DNA of 64,000 nucleotides from Methylomonas albis (lineage in GTDB: Bacteria > Pseudomonadota > Gammaproteobacteria > Methylococcales > Methylomonadaceae). The notes below the pieces were generated by a model, which made no database searches, was not told where the DNA came from, and was given only the letters and a program-made list of their open reading frames with translations. Positions 42,800 to 52,640 of the stretch are shown here, piece after piece. The stretch is taken from positions 1,364,001-1,428,000 of the forward strand of contig NZ_JACXSS010000001.1 in assembly GCF_014850955.1 (NCBI RefSeq). The letters are read 5' to 3'. The position numbers and the translations under genes are program-made. Position 1 is the first letter of the stretch; each line of letters starts with the position of its first letter.

Positions 42800-45444
42800 G
42801 TCGGTTTTTTCATAGTTTTAATGGCCGAATGATTCTGGCGGTGGTCGGTATTCATTTGGTGCTGGTGCCGGTGTTGTTATTCGGCATTTATCGGGTGATT
42901 AAACCCAGTTTGGAAGCGCAGTTTGTCAATTACGTCAGGTCTGATGCCTTACTGTTCAGCAACCTAGTCACGCCGCGGCTGGAGCATACCAAAACCGGCG
43001 AATTACAAGGTCTGCTAGGTGAGTTTCTATTGAACGGCCGTTTGGCGTTTGCGGAAATCGCCACGGAGCGCGGTAATATTCGCGCGGACATTGAACTCAA
43101 CGCTCAGCAGCAGTTTCAAGAAGATTTTTTCTTCGGCGAGCACGACGACGATATTTATTTTCTGGCTGTGCCGATTCTGAATCCTGAAGACGGCTCGCTG
43201 GCGATGTTAAGACTGGGTTACGACGAGCGGCAAATTCAACGCGACATTACCACCATCTACCAGCGCAGTGCCTATTTTGTGGCCATTTACATGGGCTTGA
43301 CCCTGTTGGTAGTGGGTTTGTTTGGGCGCAAACTGGTTAAGCCGCTGGAACGTTTACGCGACGAAGCCGAACAAATCGCCGCCGGCAATCACACCGGGCA
43401 ATTTAATTCAGGCACAAAGATCACCGAAGTGGCGGCGCTGGCCGAGCATTTGGAAAAAATGCGCCAAGCTTTGCTTTCCGCCCGCGATGCGGCGCTGCAA
43501 GCGGCCGGTGCCAAGAGCGAATTTCTAGCAAATATGAGCCACGAGATCCGCACGCCGATGAATGGCATCATCGGCATGATAGGCTTGGCCTTGCGCACCG
43601 AGCTTACCCCGCAGCAGCGCGAGTTTCTGGGAATGGCGAACAGCTCGGCGGATGCCTTGCTGCGTATTGTTAACGATATTCTGGACTTTTCTAAAATCGA
43701 GGCCCGCAAACTCGAGCTTGACCATGCGCCTTTTAAAGTGCGGGAGAGTCTTGGCGACACCTTAAAACTGTTGGGCGGCCACGCCCACGAAAAAAACCTG
43801 GAGTTGATGCTGCGCATCGATCCGGAAACCCCGGACGATTTGATCGGCGATATTGGCCGCTTGAATCAAGTGATTATCAATTTGGTGGGCAATGCCATCA
43901 AATTTACTCAGCACGGCGAAATCGTGGTGCAAGTCAAACCTGAAACGGTCGACGAAAATAAAGTCTGCTTACAGATTGCGGTTAGCGACACAGGTATTGG
44001 CATTTCGTCGGATAAACAACAGCTTATTTTCGAAGCGTTCGCGCAAATCGATGCGTCGTCGACGCGAAAATTCGGCGGCACCGGTTTGGGTTTGTCGATT
44101 TCTTCACGCTTAGTGGAATTGATGGGTGGGCATTTGTCGCTGGAAAGCGAGGAGCATAAAGGCAGCACTTTTTTCTTTACCGCGGTGTTTGACAGGCACA
44201 CTAAAAGCGAGCTCGATGCCCCTTTTCAACCCCTGATAGATGTCAAAAATTTGCCGGTGCTGATCGTGGATGACAATCTCATCAATTTGCGGGTTTTTTC
44301 GGAAATCCTGAATCATTGGGGTATGCGGCCGACCACGGTCGATAGTGGTGAGGCTGCTATCATTGCGCTGCAGAATATGGCGGAGTCGGGCGAAGCCTAT
44401 GCGCTGATTCTACTCGATGCGATGATGCCTATCATGGACGGCTTTATGGTGGCGCAAGCCATCAGAGAAGATCAACGCTTCGAGCCGGTAACCATCATGA
44501 TGCTATCGTCGGCCGACCGGCCTGATGATTGCGAACGCTGCCACGATTTAGGGATTAATTTGTACGTGCGCAAACCGGTCAAACATTCCGAATTATGGAA
44601 TGCCATCCAGTCGGCACTGGGTAAATCGGCCAAAGCCTCTGAAGCGTCGCCAACAGCATTGGCCGAGCCGCCACGCAAATTGCGGATTTTGTTGGCGGAA
44701 GATAATCCGGTTAACCAATACATGGCGGTGGTGTTGCTGGAAGAACGCGGCCATATCGTGAAGGTGGCCAACAACGGTCAAGAAGTGCTGGATTTATTGG
44801 CTATGGATAGCTTATTCGATCTGATCTTAATGGACGTACAGATGCCGGTAATGGATGGCTTTCAGGCTACCGAAGCCATCCGGGATAAGGAGCGCCTTAC
44901 CGGCGAACACATGCGCATCATCGCGATGACCGCACATGCCTTGAAAGGCGATAAGGAACGCTGCTTGGCCGCCGGTATGGACGACTATATCGCCAAGCCG
45001 GTGCAAGAGCAGGATTTGTTGGCAATGGTGGAGTGCTGGAATATGGCGGGAACAGAGCAAGCGAATAACAATAGCCTGGCGTCGGTGATACTGGCCGAGC
45101 CGGCGCTCGATTGGCAACAAGCTTTAAATCGAGTGCGCGGCCGACAACAAATGTTATGCAAAATGATGACCTTGTTCCAGGAACAGTCCACGCCGTTGTT
45201 GAATGACATGGCCGACGCGATACAACGCCAGGATGCGGATTTATTACGACTTTCCGCGCATACCCTAAAAAGCTCCGCCAACAGCATCGGCGCCTTTCCG
45301 TTCGGCAAGGTCGCCCAGCAACTGGAAACGATGGGCCACGAGGCCGCCTTTATCGATGCCGCCGCCAGCTACGAGCTACTGCAGCAAGCGAGTATCCGGC
45401 TGGAGCCGGCCATTCAGGATTATTTACATGAATTTCAGGAATGA
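42796..45444 (+). CDS. Hybrid histidine kinase with two receivers and HPt
   Basis: 882 residues from the ATG at 42796. Two membrane helices (about 10-32 and 158-178) frame a periplasmic sensor of about 120 residues; a HAMP linker follows. HisKA His249 (ANMSHEIRTPMNG), HATPase with GNAIKF, DTGIGI and GGTGLGLSIS; receiver 1 with Asp541 (LILLDAMMPIMDGF), receiver 2 with Asp680 (LILMDVQMPVMDGF), and a C-terminal HPt with His822 (SAHTLKSSANSIGA). This BarA-like chain is a full internal phosphorelay. It lies between a binding-like protein and a sigma-54 regulator, its presumed signal source and target. Confidence 0.95.
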   Translation: MSRFFHSFNGRMILAVVGIHLVLVPVLLFGIYRVIKPSLEAQFVNYVRSDALLFSNLVTPRLEHTKTGELQGLLGEFLLNGRLAFAEIATERGNIRADIELNAQQQFQEDFFFGEHDDDIYFLAVPILNPEDGSLAMLRLGYDERQIQRDITTIYQRSAYFVAIYMGLTLLVVGLFGRKLVKPLERLRDEAEQIAAGNHTGQFNSGTKITEVAALAEHLEKMRQALLSARDAALQAAGAKSEFLANMSHEIRTPMNGIIGMIGLALRTELTPQQREFLGMANSSADALLRIVNDILDFSKIEARKLELDHAPFKVRESLGDTLKLLGGHAHEKNLELMLRIDPETPDDLIGDIGRLNQVIINLVGNAIKFTQHGEIVVQVKPETVDENKVCLQIAVSDTGIGISSDKQQLIFEAFAQIDASSTRKFGGTGLGLSISSRLVELMGGHLSLESEEHKGSTFFFTAVFDRHTKSELDAPFQPLIDVKNLPVLIVDDNLINLRVFSEILNHWGMRPTTVDSGEAAIIALQNMAESGEAYALILLDAMMPIMDGFMVAQAIREDQRFEPVTIMMLSSADRPDDCERCHDLGINLYVRKPVKHSELWNAIQSALGKSAKASEASPTALAEPPRKLRILLAEDNPVNQYMAVVLLEERGHIVKVANNGQEVLDLLAMDSLFDLILMDVQMPVMDGFQATEAIRDKERLTGEHMRIIAMTAHALKGDKERCLAAGMDDYIAKPVQEQDLLAMVECWNMAGTEQANNNSLASVILAEPALDWQQALNRVRGRQQMLCKMMTLFQEQSTPLLNDMADAIQRQDADLLRLSAHTLKSSANSIGAFPFGKVAQQLETMGHEAAFIDAAASYELLQQASIRLEPAIQDYLHEFQE

Positions 45445-45480
45445 TACTGTCAGTTGTTCGGATAGGTTAAGGAGAAATGC

Positions 45481-47265
45481 GTGACTCATAAGCGGCAGCG
45501 CGATAAACCGTTAATTTTGATGCTGGATGACAACCCGGTTAATTTAGAAGAGTTGGCCGGCTTGGTCGATGAAGCCGGGTTTGACGTGTTACGTGCGGAA
45601 TCCGGGGAAGTGGCTTTAGTGCAAGCCGTGGCGCAGTTGCCGGACTTGATTTTGCTGGATGTACTGATGCCGGGTATGGATGGCTTTACCGTTTGTCAGA
45701 CCTTGAAAACCATTCCGACGACCCGCGATATTCCGGTGTTATTCATGACGGCCTTGGCGGATACCGCCGATAAGTTGAAGGGTTTTCAAGTGGGCGCGGT
45801 GGATTACATCACCAAGCCGTTTCAATACGAAGAGGTGATTGCCCGCGTGCAAACCCACCTCACTCTGCAAAAGTTGAAGCTGGAGTTGCAAGAAAAAGAG
45901 CAGCGCCTGTCGCGGATTTTCGAAAACGCGATGGATGCGATTCTGACGCTGGACGAAGCAGGGCGGATTACCTTGTTCAACACGGCTGCCGAACAGATGT
46001 TTCGTTGTAAAGCAGTCGATAACATCGGCCGGGCGGTAGATCGGTTTTTGTCACCCGAGCTTTACAAAACCCTGACTAATTTTCGTAATGGCGTGCCGGC
46101 GGATCAGGCCATCTGGGTCTCTGAAGGTATGAATGCGGTGCGGGCCGACGAGAGCAGTTTCCCCATCGAAGCGACGATTTCCAGAGTGGAAGCCATCGGC
46201 CAGAAGCTTTTTATTCTGATTCTGCGCGACATCAACGAACGCAAAGCCCGGCAGCAGGCGGAAGCGGAATGCAACACCTTGCGGGGGATTAATCTTTATT
46301 TGCAAGAAGAAGTCTTGGCCAGTCGGGATGGCGAAGAATTGATCGGCAACTCCCCGGCATTGCATCAAGCCATGGATCTGGTGAGACAGGTAGCGAGTAC
46401 CGACGCGACAGTGTTGATCACCGGCGAGACTGGCACCGGTAAGGAATTGATTGCACGGGCGATTCATAATCTCAGTGCTCGCAAAGACAAAACCTTGGTG
46501 AAATTGAATTGCGCGACGATCCCGGAAAACTTGGCCGAAAGCGAATTGTTCGGTCACGAAAAAGGCTCGTTTACCGGTGCGATTGCTCGTAAATTGGGCC
46601 GTTTTGAATTGGCGAACGGCGGCAGCTTGTTTCTGGACGAAATCGGCGAATTGCCGCTGGAAATGCAGGCCAAACTGTTGCGAGTTTTACAGGAAGGCGA
46701 GTTCGAGCGGGTAGGTGGTACCCAAACGCTGACCTGTGATGTGCGGGTAATCGCCGCCACTCACCGGGATTTGGCGCAGTTTTCGCAGCAGGGTAAATTT
46801 CGGGCCGACTTGTATTACCGTCTGAATGTCTTTCCCATCAATCTGCCGCCGCTACGTGAGCGCAAGGAAGACGTGCCGTTTTTGGTGAAACATTTCATCG
46901 ATAAGTACGCGGCGAAATTCGGCAAGAAAATACAATCGATTCCGGAACGGATGATGGCCGATCTGCAAAGCTATTTCTGGCCCGGCAATATTCGCGAGCT
47001 GCAACATATCATCGAGCGCGCGGTGATTTTAACCAAAGGCAGTCAACTGGCCGCTGTCGATTGCGTGAATGTGATAGGGGTCGGTGCGCCCACCGCTGCG
47101 CCGATTGTCACCCTGGACGAAGCCGAACGCGCCCATATTCTGAAAGCGTTGGACGCGACCTCCTGGAGGATTGCCGGCAATCAGGGCGCCGCGAAGATTT
47201 TGGGCGTACCTTCCACTACTCTGCGCTCGCGGATGGAAAAGCTGGGGATTAGTAAACCGGCCTGA
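45481..47265 (+). CDS. Sigma-54-dependent response regulator (receiver-PAS-AAA+-Fis)
   Basis: 594 residues from the GTG at 45481, preceded by AAGGAG. Receiver with Asp60 ([14 protein letters not shown]) and Lys112 (DYITKPF), PAS domain (about 145-255; [20 protein letters not shown]), AAA+ with Walker A GETGTGKE (315-322), the sigma-54 loop as GSFTGA (362-367; the usual form is GAFTGA), Walker [27 protein letters not shown], and a Fis-type helix-turn-helix at the end ([20 protein letters not shown]). It activates sigma-54 promoters when phosphorylated by the upstream kinase. Targets are unknown. Confidence 0.95.
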   Translation: MTHKRQRDKPLILMLDDNPVNLEELAGLVDEAGFDVLRAESGEVALVQAVAQLPDLILLDVLMPGMDGFTVCQTLKTIPTTRDIPVLFMTALADTADKLKGFQVGAVDYITKPFQYEEVIARVQTHLTLQKLKLELQEKEQRLSRIFENAMDAILTLDEAGRITLFNTAAEQMFRCKAVDNIGRAVDRFLSPELYKTLTNFRNGVPADQAIWVSEGMNAVRADESSFPIEATISRVEAIGQKLFILILRDINERKARQQAEAECNTLRGINLYLQEEVLASRDGEELIGNSPALHQAMDLVRQVASTDATVLITGETGTGKELIARAIHNLSARKDKTLVKLNCATIPENLAESELFGHEKGSFTGAIARKLGRFELANGGSLFLDEIGELPLEMQAKLLRVLQEGEFERVGGTQTLTCDVRVIAATHRDLAQFSQQGKFRADLYYRLNVFPINLPPLRERKEDVPFLVKHFIDKYAAKFGKKIQSIPERMMADLQSYFWPGNIRELQHIIERAVILTKGSQLAAVDCVNVIGVGAPTAAPIVTLDEAERAHILKALDATSWRIAGNQGAAKILGVPSTTLRSRMEKLGISKPA

Positions 47266-47271
47266 TACAGA

Positions 47272-47898
47272 CTAGTTTTCAAATACATCCACGCCTTTCG
47301 GCGCTTTGAAATTAAACAAGGCGTCGTCCAGCTTGGGATTGAGCTGGATGTTGGAAAAATAAATGCGGGTTAGTTGGCCGAAATTGTCGCTTAACTCCAT
47401 ACCGCCCAACTGGTTGCCGTTCAAGCCGATCAGGATGTATTTAAACCCGCTTTCTTCGTTCTTGGGTGATAGTTTCACCCAATTCATCCCGTCGTCCTCT
47501 TTGCCTTGTTCTTGCAGGATGAACTTTTCCTCAATATTTACTTCGCCGGTCAACAGTAAGGCCGGGGTCGAACCTAGCGAGTCGTCGAGCTGCTTTACCG
47601 TCACTTGCTCCAGATCGGCATCGTAAAACCAGACTTTACCGGTATTGGACACAATCTCTTGTACAAAGGGTTTTTGGTAATTCCAACGAAATTTACCGGG
47701 CCGGCTCAGATAAAACTTGCCAAAGCTATTTTGCGCGGGACGGCCGCTTTTATCGAAACTGATTTGTTTGAAATCCGCCGCCAAGGAAGAACTGCTGGCT
47801 AAAAAGCTTTTCAGTCGGGTAATCGGCGCATCGTCGGCCTGGACTGAATGAGCGGTGGCGATCAGGAAAACCAGAGCAAAAATGTGTTTAAGAAACAT
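47272..47898 (-). CDS. lolA: Outer-membrane lipoprotein carrier protein LolA
   Basis: 208 residues. Signal peptide FLKHIFALVFLIATAHSVQA. The family blocks LKSFLASSSSLAADFKQISFD, GKFYLSRPGKFRWNYQKPF and VWFYDADLEQVTVKQLDDSLGSTPA are clear. It ferries lipoproteins from LolCDE to LolB. It is two bases after mrcB on the minus strand and converges with the sigma-54 regulator. Confidence 0.95.
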   Translation of the reverse strand: MFLKHIFALVFLIATAHSVQADDAPITRLKSFLASSSSLAADFKQISFDKSGRPAQNSFGKFYLSRPGKFRWNYQKPFVQEIVSNTGKVWFYDADLEQVTVKQLDDSLGSTPALLLTGEVNIEEKFILQEQGKEDDGMNWVKLSPKNEESGFKYILIGLNGNQLGGMELSDNFGQLTRIYFSNIQLNPKLDDALFNFKAPKGVDVFEN

Positions 47899-47900
47899 AG

Positions 47901-50228
47901 TTAAAAAGGGTTCAGGTTATTAAGCCAGCTTTCGCCGGATTCCGGACTTGCTCCGCAGTCGGCAAACTGGCTGGGTGCCGAGCCATCCACGAAAGGCATT
48001 AGTTTTGCGCCGGGGCAGCCCTCATTGCTGAGCAAGCCGCTGGTCGCGTCGATCCAGGTCATTTGCACATTGTCGGGTGGTACCAGGCTGACCGGCTTCT
48101 TCGACACTTGGCGCATCAGCTCGGACCAGATTTGTAAGGCACCGGTTCCACCGGTCAACCCGGTGGGTTTGTTGTCGTCCCGGCCAACCCAGACTACGGA
48201 GAGAAAATCGCCGCTAAAGCCGGCAAACCAGCTGTCGCGCAACTGGTTGGTAGTGCCGGTTTTGCCGACCAAAGCCATGTTTTGCGGTAGATAGTTATAA
48301 GCAGAATGGCCGGTGCCGGCGTACATCACTTCCTGCAAAATGGTGTTGGTGATAAAGCTGGCAGCCGGATCGACTGCTTGCCGCACGGTAAACGGATAAC
48401 TTTGCAGCGCCTTGCCGTCGGCGGCATTGACCGCGCGGATCGAACGGAGCGGCGTTGCATAACCGTCCCCGGCCAGGGTTTGATACAACTGGGTAACTTC
48501 CAGCGGTGTCAGCGGTTGTGCGCCCAGCAAGAAGGACGGGAACAAATCCACCGGCCGGCTGACGCCCATGCTTTTTAAGGTATTGGCGACTTTGGCCAAG
48601 CCGATGTCCATGCCAATCCGCACCGTAGCCATATTGTAGGAGTGGGCCAGGGCACTATGCAGCGGCACGACGCCGTGTTCCTGATTGTCGTAGTTGTCCG
48701 GCGACCAGGTTTTGCCTCTTTCGGCTGGAATTTCCAGGCGGGTATCGCTGATCGGCGTGGCGATGGTGTAGCGGTCCGGGTATTCCAGTGCGGTCAAATA
48801 AACGACCGGTTTAATCAGCGAACCGATCGGCCGCACCGCGTCCAAAGCGCGATTGAAGCCGGTGTCCTCGGCGTCGCGGCCGCCGGCGAGGGCGACAATT
48901 TCACCACTGTCACGGCGGGTAACAATGGCGGCGGTTTCCAAATCGTTACTTTTCGGACTTTTCTCTAGGTGTTTCAGCTTGCTGGCGATGGATTTTTCCA
49001 GCGTGTCCTGAATGCGGGTGTCAAGCGTTGTGACGATGCGTAAGCCTTCCGAGGTCAGGTCGTCTTCTTTATATTCCTGCTTGAGTTGCCGTTTGACCAA
49101 ATCGATAAAACCCGGATAGCGGTTGGCGGAGCGATGAATTACCGTGGCCACCCCTAACGGTTGTTTCTTTGCTTCGCTCGCTTGCTGTTCGTCGATAAAG
49201 CCTTCAGTGTGCATCGCATCCAGCACGATGTTGCGGCGCTCCAGCGTATGTTCCGGATTGCGGCGTGGATCGTATTCCGAAGGCCCACGCACCAGCGCAA
49301 CCAAAGTGGCGACTTGCTGCAGGTTCAGGGTTTTCAAGGATTGACCAAAATAAAATTCGCTGGCTAAGCCAAAGCCATGCACCGCGCTGGCGCCGTCTTG
49401 GCCCAGGAAGATTTCGTTTAGATAAGCCTCCAGAATTTCGTCCTTGCTATACCGATATTCCAGAATAAAAGACATCAAGGCTTCTTTCAGCTTGCGGCGT
49501 AGCGTCCGCTTAGGATTCAGGAAAAAGTTTTTCACCAATTGCTGGGTGATGGTGCTACCACCTTGCACCATGCCGCCGGCTTTGACGTTGGACCACATGG
49601 CCCGGACGATGCCCTTGGGCGAGATGCCGAAATGGTTGTAGAAATCCTTATCCTCCGTGGACAGCAGGCCTTGCACCAGGGTTTGCGGCGCTTCGTCCAA
49701 CTTAATCAGAATGCGGTCTTCTTTGCGGGTTGGGTAAAAACTGCCGATTTGCACCGGGTCCATGCGGACGATGGCCAAGCTTTCGCCAGTACCGGAGTCG
49801 CTTATGCCGGCGATGCCGCCGCTAGTGAAACTAACGCTGATTTTGCGGCTTTCCTGGGGCGTGTTGCCAAAATTGAAAGCGCGGGTGCGGATGTTGATCT
49901 GGCCGCCTTTGCCGTAGTAAGAGCCTTCTCCGGCCAGTTGATAATCCTGGCGATAATGCAATTCCAGCAACAGGTCTTCCAGATTTTTACTGGAGATTTC
50001 GTAACCGGCGTACAGCTCGACAGGGCTGGCATAAACCCGGGCTGGAATGGACCAACGCTTGCCTTCGAATTGTTCGCGTACCGTGTAATCGAGGTAACTG
50101 ACATATGCCGCTAGTACGAAAACCGCTATTAACACTAGCGAAACAAGCGAGCGTTTCAGCCATGATGCTTGGGGCTTCGATTTTCTGCGTCTAACGGTCG
50201 ATTTACTGCTTCTGGGTCGTCTAGGCAT
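47901..50228 (-). CDS. mrcB: Bifunctional penicillin-binding protein 1B
   Basis: About 775 residues. A basic cytoplasmic tail (MPRRPRSSKSTVRRRKSK), one membrane helix, a UB2H-like domain, glycosyltransferase GT51 (TEDKDFYNHFGISPKGI, GGSTITQQLVKNFFL) and transpeptidase with SxxK in PIGSLIKPVVYL, SxN in AHSYNMATV and KTG in LVGKTGTTNQLRDSW. It polymerises and cross-links peptidoglycan. An upstream ATG at 50258 is possible; neither start has a clear Shine-Dalgarno. The gene is divergent from the thioredoxin-like fusion. Confidence 0.95.
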   Translation of the reverse strand: MPRRPRSSKSTVRRRKSKPQASWLKRSLVSLVLIAVFVLAAYVSYLDYTVREQFEGKRWSIPARVYASPVELYAGYEISSKNLEDLLLELHYRQDYQLAGEGSYYGKGGQINIRTRAFNFGNTPQESRKISVSFTSGGIAGISDSGTGESLAIVRMDPVQIGSFYPTRKEDRILIKLDEAPQTLVQGLLSTEDKDFYNHFGISPKGIVRAMWSNVKAGGMVQGGSTITQQLVKNFFLNPKRTLRRKLKEALMSFILEYRYSKDEILEAYLNEIFLGQDGASAVHGFGLASEFYFGQSLKTLNLQQVATLVALVRGPSEYDPRRNPEHTLERRNIVLDAMHTEGFIDEQQASEAKKQPLGVATVIHRSANRYPGFIDLVKRQLKQEYKEDDLTSEGLRIVTTLDTRIQDTLEKSIASKLKHLEKSPKSNDLETAAIVTRRDSGEIVALAGGRDAEDTGFNRALDAVRPIGSLIKPVVYLTALEYPDRYTIATPISDTRLEIPAERGKTWSPDNYDNQEHGVVPLHSALAHSYNMATVRIGMDIGLAKVANTLKSMGVSRPVDLFPSFLLGAQPLTPLEVTQLYQTLAGDGYATPLRSIRAVNAADGKALQSYPFTVRQAVDPAASFITNTILQEVMYAGTGHSAYNYLPQNMALVGKTGTTNQLRDSWFAGFSGDFLSVVWVGRDDNKPTGLTGGTGALQIWSELMRQVSKKPVSLVPPDNVQMTWIDATSGLLSNEGCPGAKLMPFVDGSAPSQFADCGASPESGESWLNNLNPF

Positions 50229-50387
50229 TAAGTCGGTATTTGATCTCGCCACCGGCATTTAGCGGCAGGCAGTGTGAATGGAGCGGAAATCGCACCTGCT
50301 GGGTCGGTGGATTCATTTAACTTGTTATTATCTAATAAAATGAGCGCTTCCGTACATATTGCTGGAACTATTGAGGAGGATAGACGA

Positions 50388-51644
50388 GTGCTAACACTGA
50401 AAAGCTTTCCGGAATGGCCGGCCCAGTTATCGTCGATACTGATGGGTTTTGGTTTGGCGCTGTTACTATCGCTGGCGACAATGCCGGCTTTCGGCGCCGA
50501 CAATACCGCCGAAAGCCCGGTGGATATTGAGGCTTTTGTGCGTGATGGTTGTCCGCATTGTCAGCAAGCCGAACTGTTTTTGGCGGTTTTGCAAGGCGAG
50601 CAACCCGATTTGCGGATAGTCCTTAGCAATATTTCCCAAATGCCGGCAGCCCTGGAACGTTTGCAGCGGCTTGCAGAATCCCGGCAAGCCGGGCCCGTCA
50701 GATTGCCGACATTTTTAGTGCGGGGCGAGTATATCGTCGGTTACTCGGAAGAGGCCGGCAGCAGCGATTTGATACGCAATGCTTTACGCGCTGGCGCTGG
50801 TGTTCGGCGAACTCAGACGGCCAACGCGGAGGCTGGTAGCTGCGAAGTGCAGACCAGTGAATCTTGCGATGTGCCGGTTAGCCAATCGGTGTCAACCAAG
50901 GCCGAAGTGTTTGCCGTGCATCTGTTTGGTCAGCGCATTGATCTTGAAGAAGTCGGTTTACCGGCGTTTACCCTAGCCATGGGTTTGTTGGATGGTTTTA
51001 ATCCTTGCTCGATGTGGGTGTTGATCCTGATGATTTCGATGTTGGCGCCTATGCATAATCGACCGAGGATGATCGCGGTGGCCGGCACTTTCGTGGTGGT
51101 TGAGGGATTGGCTTATTTCGTGTTCATGGCCGCCTGGTTGAATCTGTTTTTATTGATCGGCTTATCGCGGGCCTCGGAGTTGGCTATTGCCGGCATCGCG
51201 TTGTTGGCCGGTGCTATTAATCTGAAAGATTTTTGGGCATTTGGCGTGGGTGTTTCTTTGTCGATTCCTGCCTCGGCCAAACCCGGCATCTACAACCGGA
51301 TGCGGCGGATTTTGCAAGCTGAAAATCTGCTGGGCGCGATGCTGGGCGCTGTGGTGCTGGCCTTGCTGGTGCAGATTGTAGAGCTGCTGTGTACGTCGGG
51401 GTTTCCCGCCTTATATACACGTATCCTCACCCTGAGGGAATTGCGTGGGTTGGACTATTACGGCTACTTATTGCTGTACAATCTGGCTTACATGTTGGAT
51501 GACATTATAGTGTTGGGTGTGGGTATCGTCACTTTAAGTCAACATCGCTTGCAGGAAAAAGAAGGCCGTTGGCTGAAATTGCTTAGCGGCTTGGTGATGG
51601 TGGGTTTGGGGCTATATTTATTTTTGCGGGATTTTGTCGGGTAG
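50388..51644 (+). CDS. Thioredoxin-like domain fused to a DsbD/CcdA-like membrane protein
   Basis: 418 residues from the GTG at 50388, with GAGGAGGA seven bases before; the longer reading to 50274 overlaps the mrcB promoter region. Signal peptide SILMGFGLALLLSLATMPAFGA, then a glutaredoxin/thioredoxin fold with active site DGCPHCQQAE and cis-Pro in VRLPTFLVRGEYIVGY, a linker with a second Cys pair, then six or more helices starting LGLLDGFNPCSMWVLILMISML-like, in which NPC is the DsbD/CcdA entrance Cys, and a later Cys in VELLCTSGFP. This joins an electron-carrying transmembrane domain with its periplasmic thiol partner, suggesting export of reducing equivalents for disulfide or cytochrome maturation. 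Confidence 0.8.
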   Translation: MLTLKSFPEWPAQLSSILMGFGLALLLSLATMPAFGADNTAESPVDIEAFVRDGCPHCQQAELFLAVLQGEQPDLRIVLSNISQMPAALERLQRLAESRQAGPVRLPTFLVRGEYIVGYSEEAGSSDLIRNALRAGAGVRRTQTANAEAGSCEVQTSESCDVPVSQSVSTKAEVFAVHLFGQRIDLEEVGLPAFTLAMGLLDGFNPCSMWVLILMISMLAPMHNRPRMIAVAGTFVVVEGLAYFVFMAAWLNLFLLIGLSRASELAIAGIALLAGAINLKDFWAFGVGVSLSIPASAKPGIYNRMRRILQAENLLGAMLGAVVLALLVQIVELLCTSGFPALYTRILTLRELRGLDYYGYLLLYNLAYMLDDIIVLGVGIVTLSQHRLQEKEGRWLKLLSGLVMVGLGLYLFLRDFVG

Positions 51645-51731
51645 ACGGGGGTTGCCGGCGGCCTGCCGTTTGAACGCAGCATGCTTTCATACTAGCACTT
51701 GCCTTAAAACCGAAACGATCTAGGAGAATTC

Positions 51732-52001
51732 GTGATTGATAACAAGCGCAGGCACCCGCGCCTAAAGCATCGTGCCAAAATCAGAGTGACGGTGCCGGCT
51801 TCAGCAGTGGCCATGGTTGTAGATATGCGGGATTTTTCCGAGACTGGCTTGTTTTTACTGTGCGCCAACGACTTAATTCCACCGATTGGCGCGGTCGTGG
51901 AGGTACAGACCACCGAATTCGACGATGCGCCGATACAAACGGCTATTGTGGTGAGAGTGGAGCCCGATGTCGGATTTGGCTTGGAGTTTGCATCGCGTTG
52001 A
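51732..52001 (+). CDS. PilZ domain protein (c-di-GMP receptor)
   Basis: 89 residues, essentially one PilZ domain. It begins with the c-di-GMP-binding RxxxR motif, here KRRHPRLKHRAKI, and has DFSETGLFLL in place of the (D/N)xSxxG motif, so binding is likely. GTG start at 51732 with AGGAG five bases upstream. Stand-alone PilZ proteins act on motility, pili or polysaccharide export. The stop touches the next gene, which converges. Confidence 0.88.
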   Translation: MIDNKRRHPRLKHRAKIRVTVPASAVAMVVDMRDFSETGLFLLCANDLIPPIGAVVEVQTTEFDDAPIQTAIVVRVEPDVGFGLEFASR

Positions 52002-52523
52002 TCAGGCTGTAACGTCGATGAGCTTGCCGTTAGCGCTGGGTTGTTTTTGCGAATTTAACAATTCCCCGCGGGCCTTATTTGCCATTGCGGCAGCCTTGGC
52101 GGCGATGCTTTGATCCGGGCCTGATGGATTGGCCGGCGCTAATGCTGCACGGCGGATGGTTTCCGCTTTGCGTATGGTGGCTTGCGGGTCGCCCGGTTCT
52201 TCCGAAACATCTATGCTAACGTCGCCGCCGGCGGCGTAACGTAGTCCATCCGGGCCGGTCACATAACTAAAATGTGCCCCGCCACGCGCTAGACTGCCGG
52301 CGGCACTAAGATGAGCTTGTTCGTGAGTACGCACTTCCTGGTCGCGGGCTTTGAGCTCGGCAATTTGGCTTAGCTGTTCCGGGCTATATTGGTCGGATTC
52401 GGCGCTTCCGCTTTTTGCGGTTTGTGCAATGGGTTCGACAGGCGTTTGGGCGGTGGGCGTGGCAAGGCTGCGGCCGGTTAGCCGATATAGCGGGGTTTGA
52501 TTGGAAGATGCGGTGACCAGCAT
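52002..52523 (-). CDS. SprA-related putative metalloprotease
   Basis: 173 residues from the ATG at 52523 (GAGG seven bases upstream); an ATG at 52604 gives 200 residues. The conserved core reads LKARDQEVRTHEQAHLSAAG, with HEQAH resembling an HExxH zinc-protease motif, then GGAHFSYVTGPDGLRYAAGG, VSIDVSEEPGDPQATIRKA and IRRAALAPANPSGPDQ. This is the SprA-related family (its name comes from a Shewanella catalytic-like protein); biochemical function is not established. Confidence 0.82.
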   Translation of the reverse strand: MLVTASSNQTPLYRLTGRSLATPTAQTPVEPIAQTAKSGSAESDQYSPEQLSQIAELKARDQEVRTHEQAHLSAAGSLARGGAHFSYVTGPDGLRYAAGGDVSIDVSEEPGDPQATIRKAETIRRAALAPANPSGPDQSIAAKAAAMANKARGELLNSQKQPSANGKLIDVTA

Positions 52524-52640
52524 GTTTGGCCTCGAGCGGATTTTTTTTAACTGGTTCCTAGAATACACCTTGACTTCATGCCAGTTCAAGTGTTTGGCGT
52601 CCATTTAGCCTGGGTTTTTGCTACAGTCTCGTCCCCGTCG

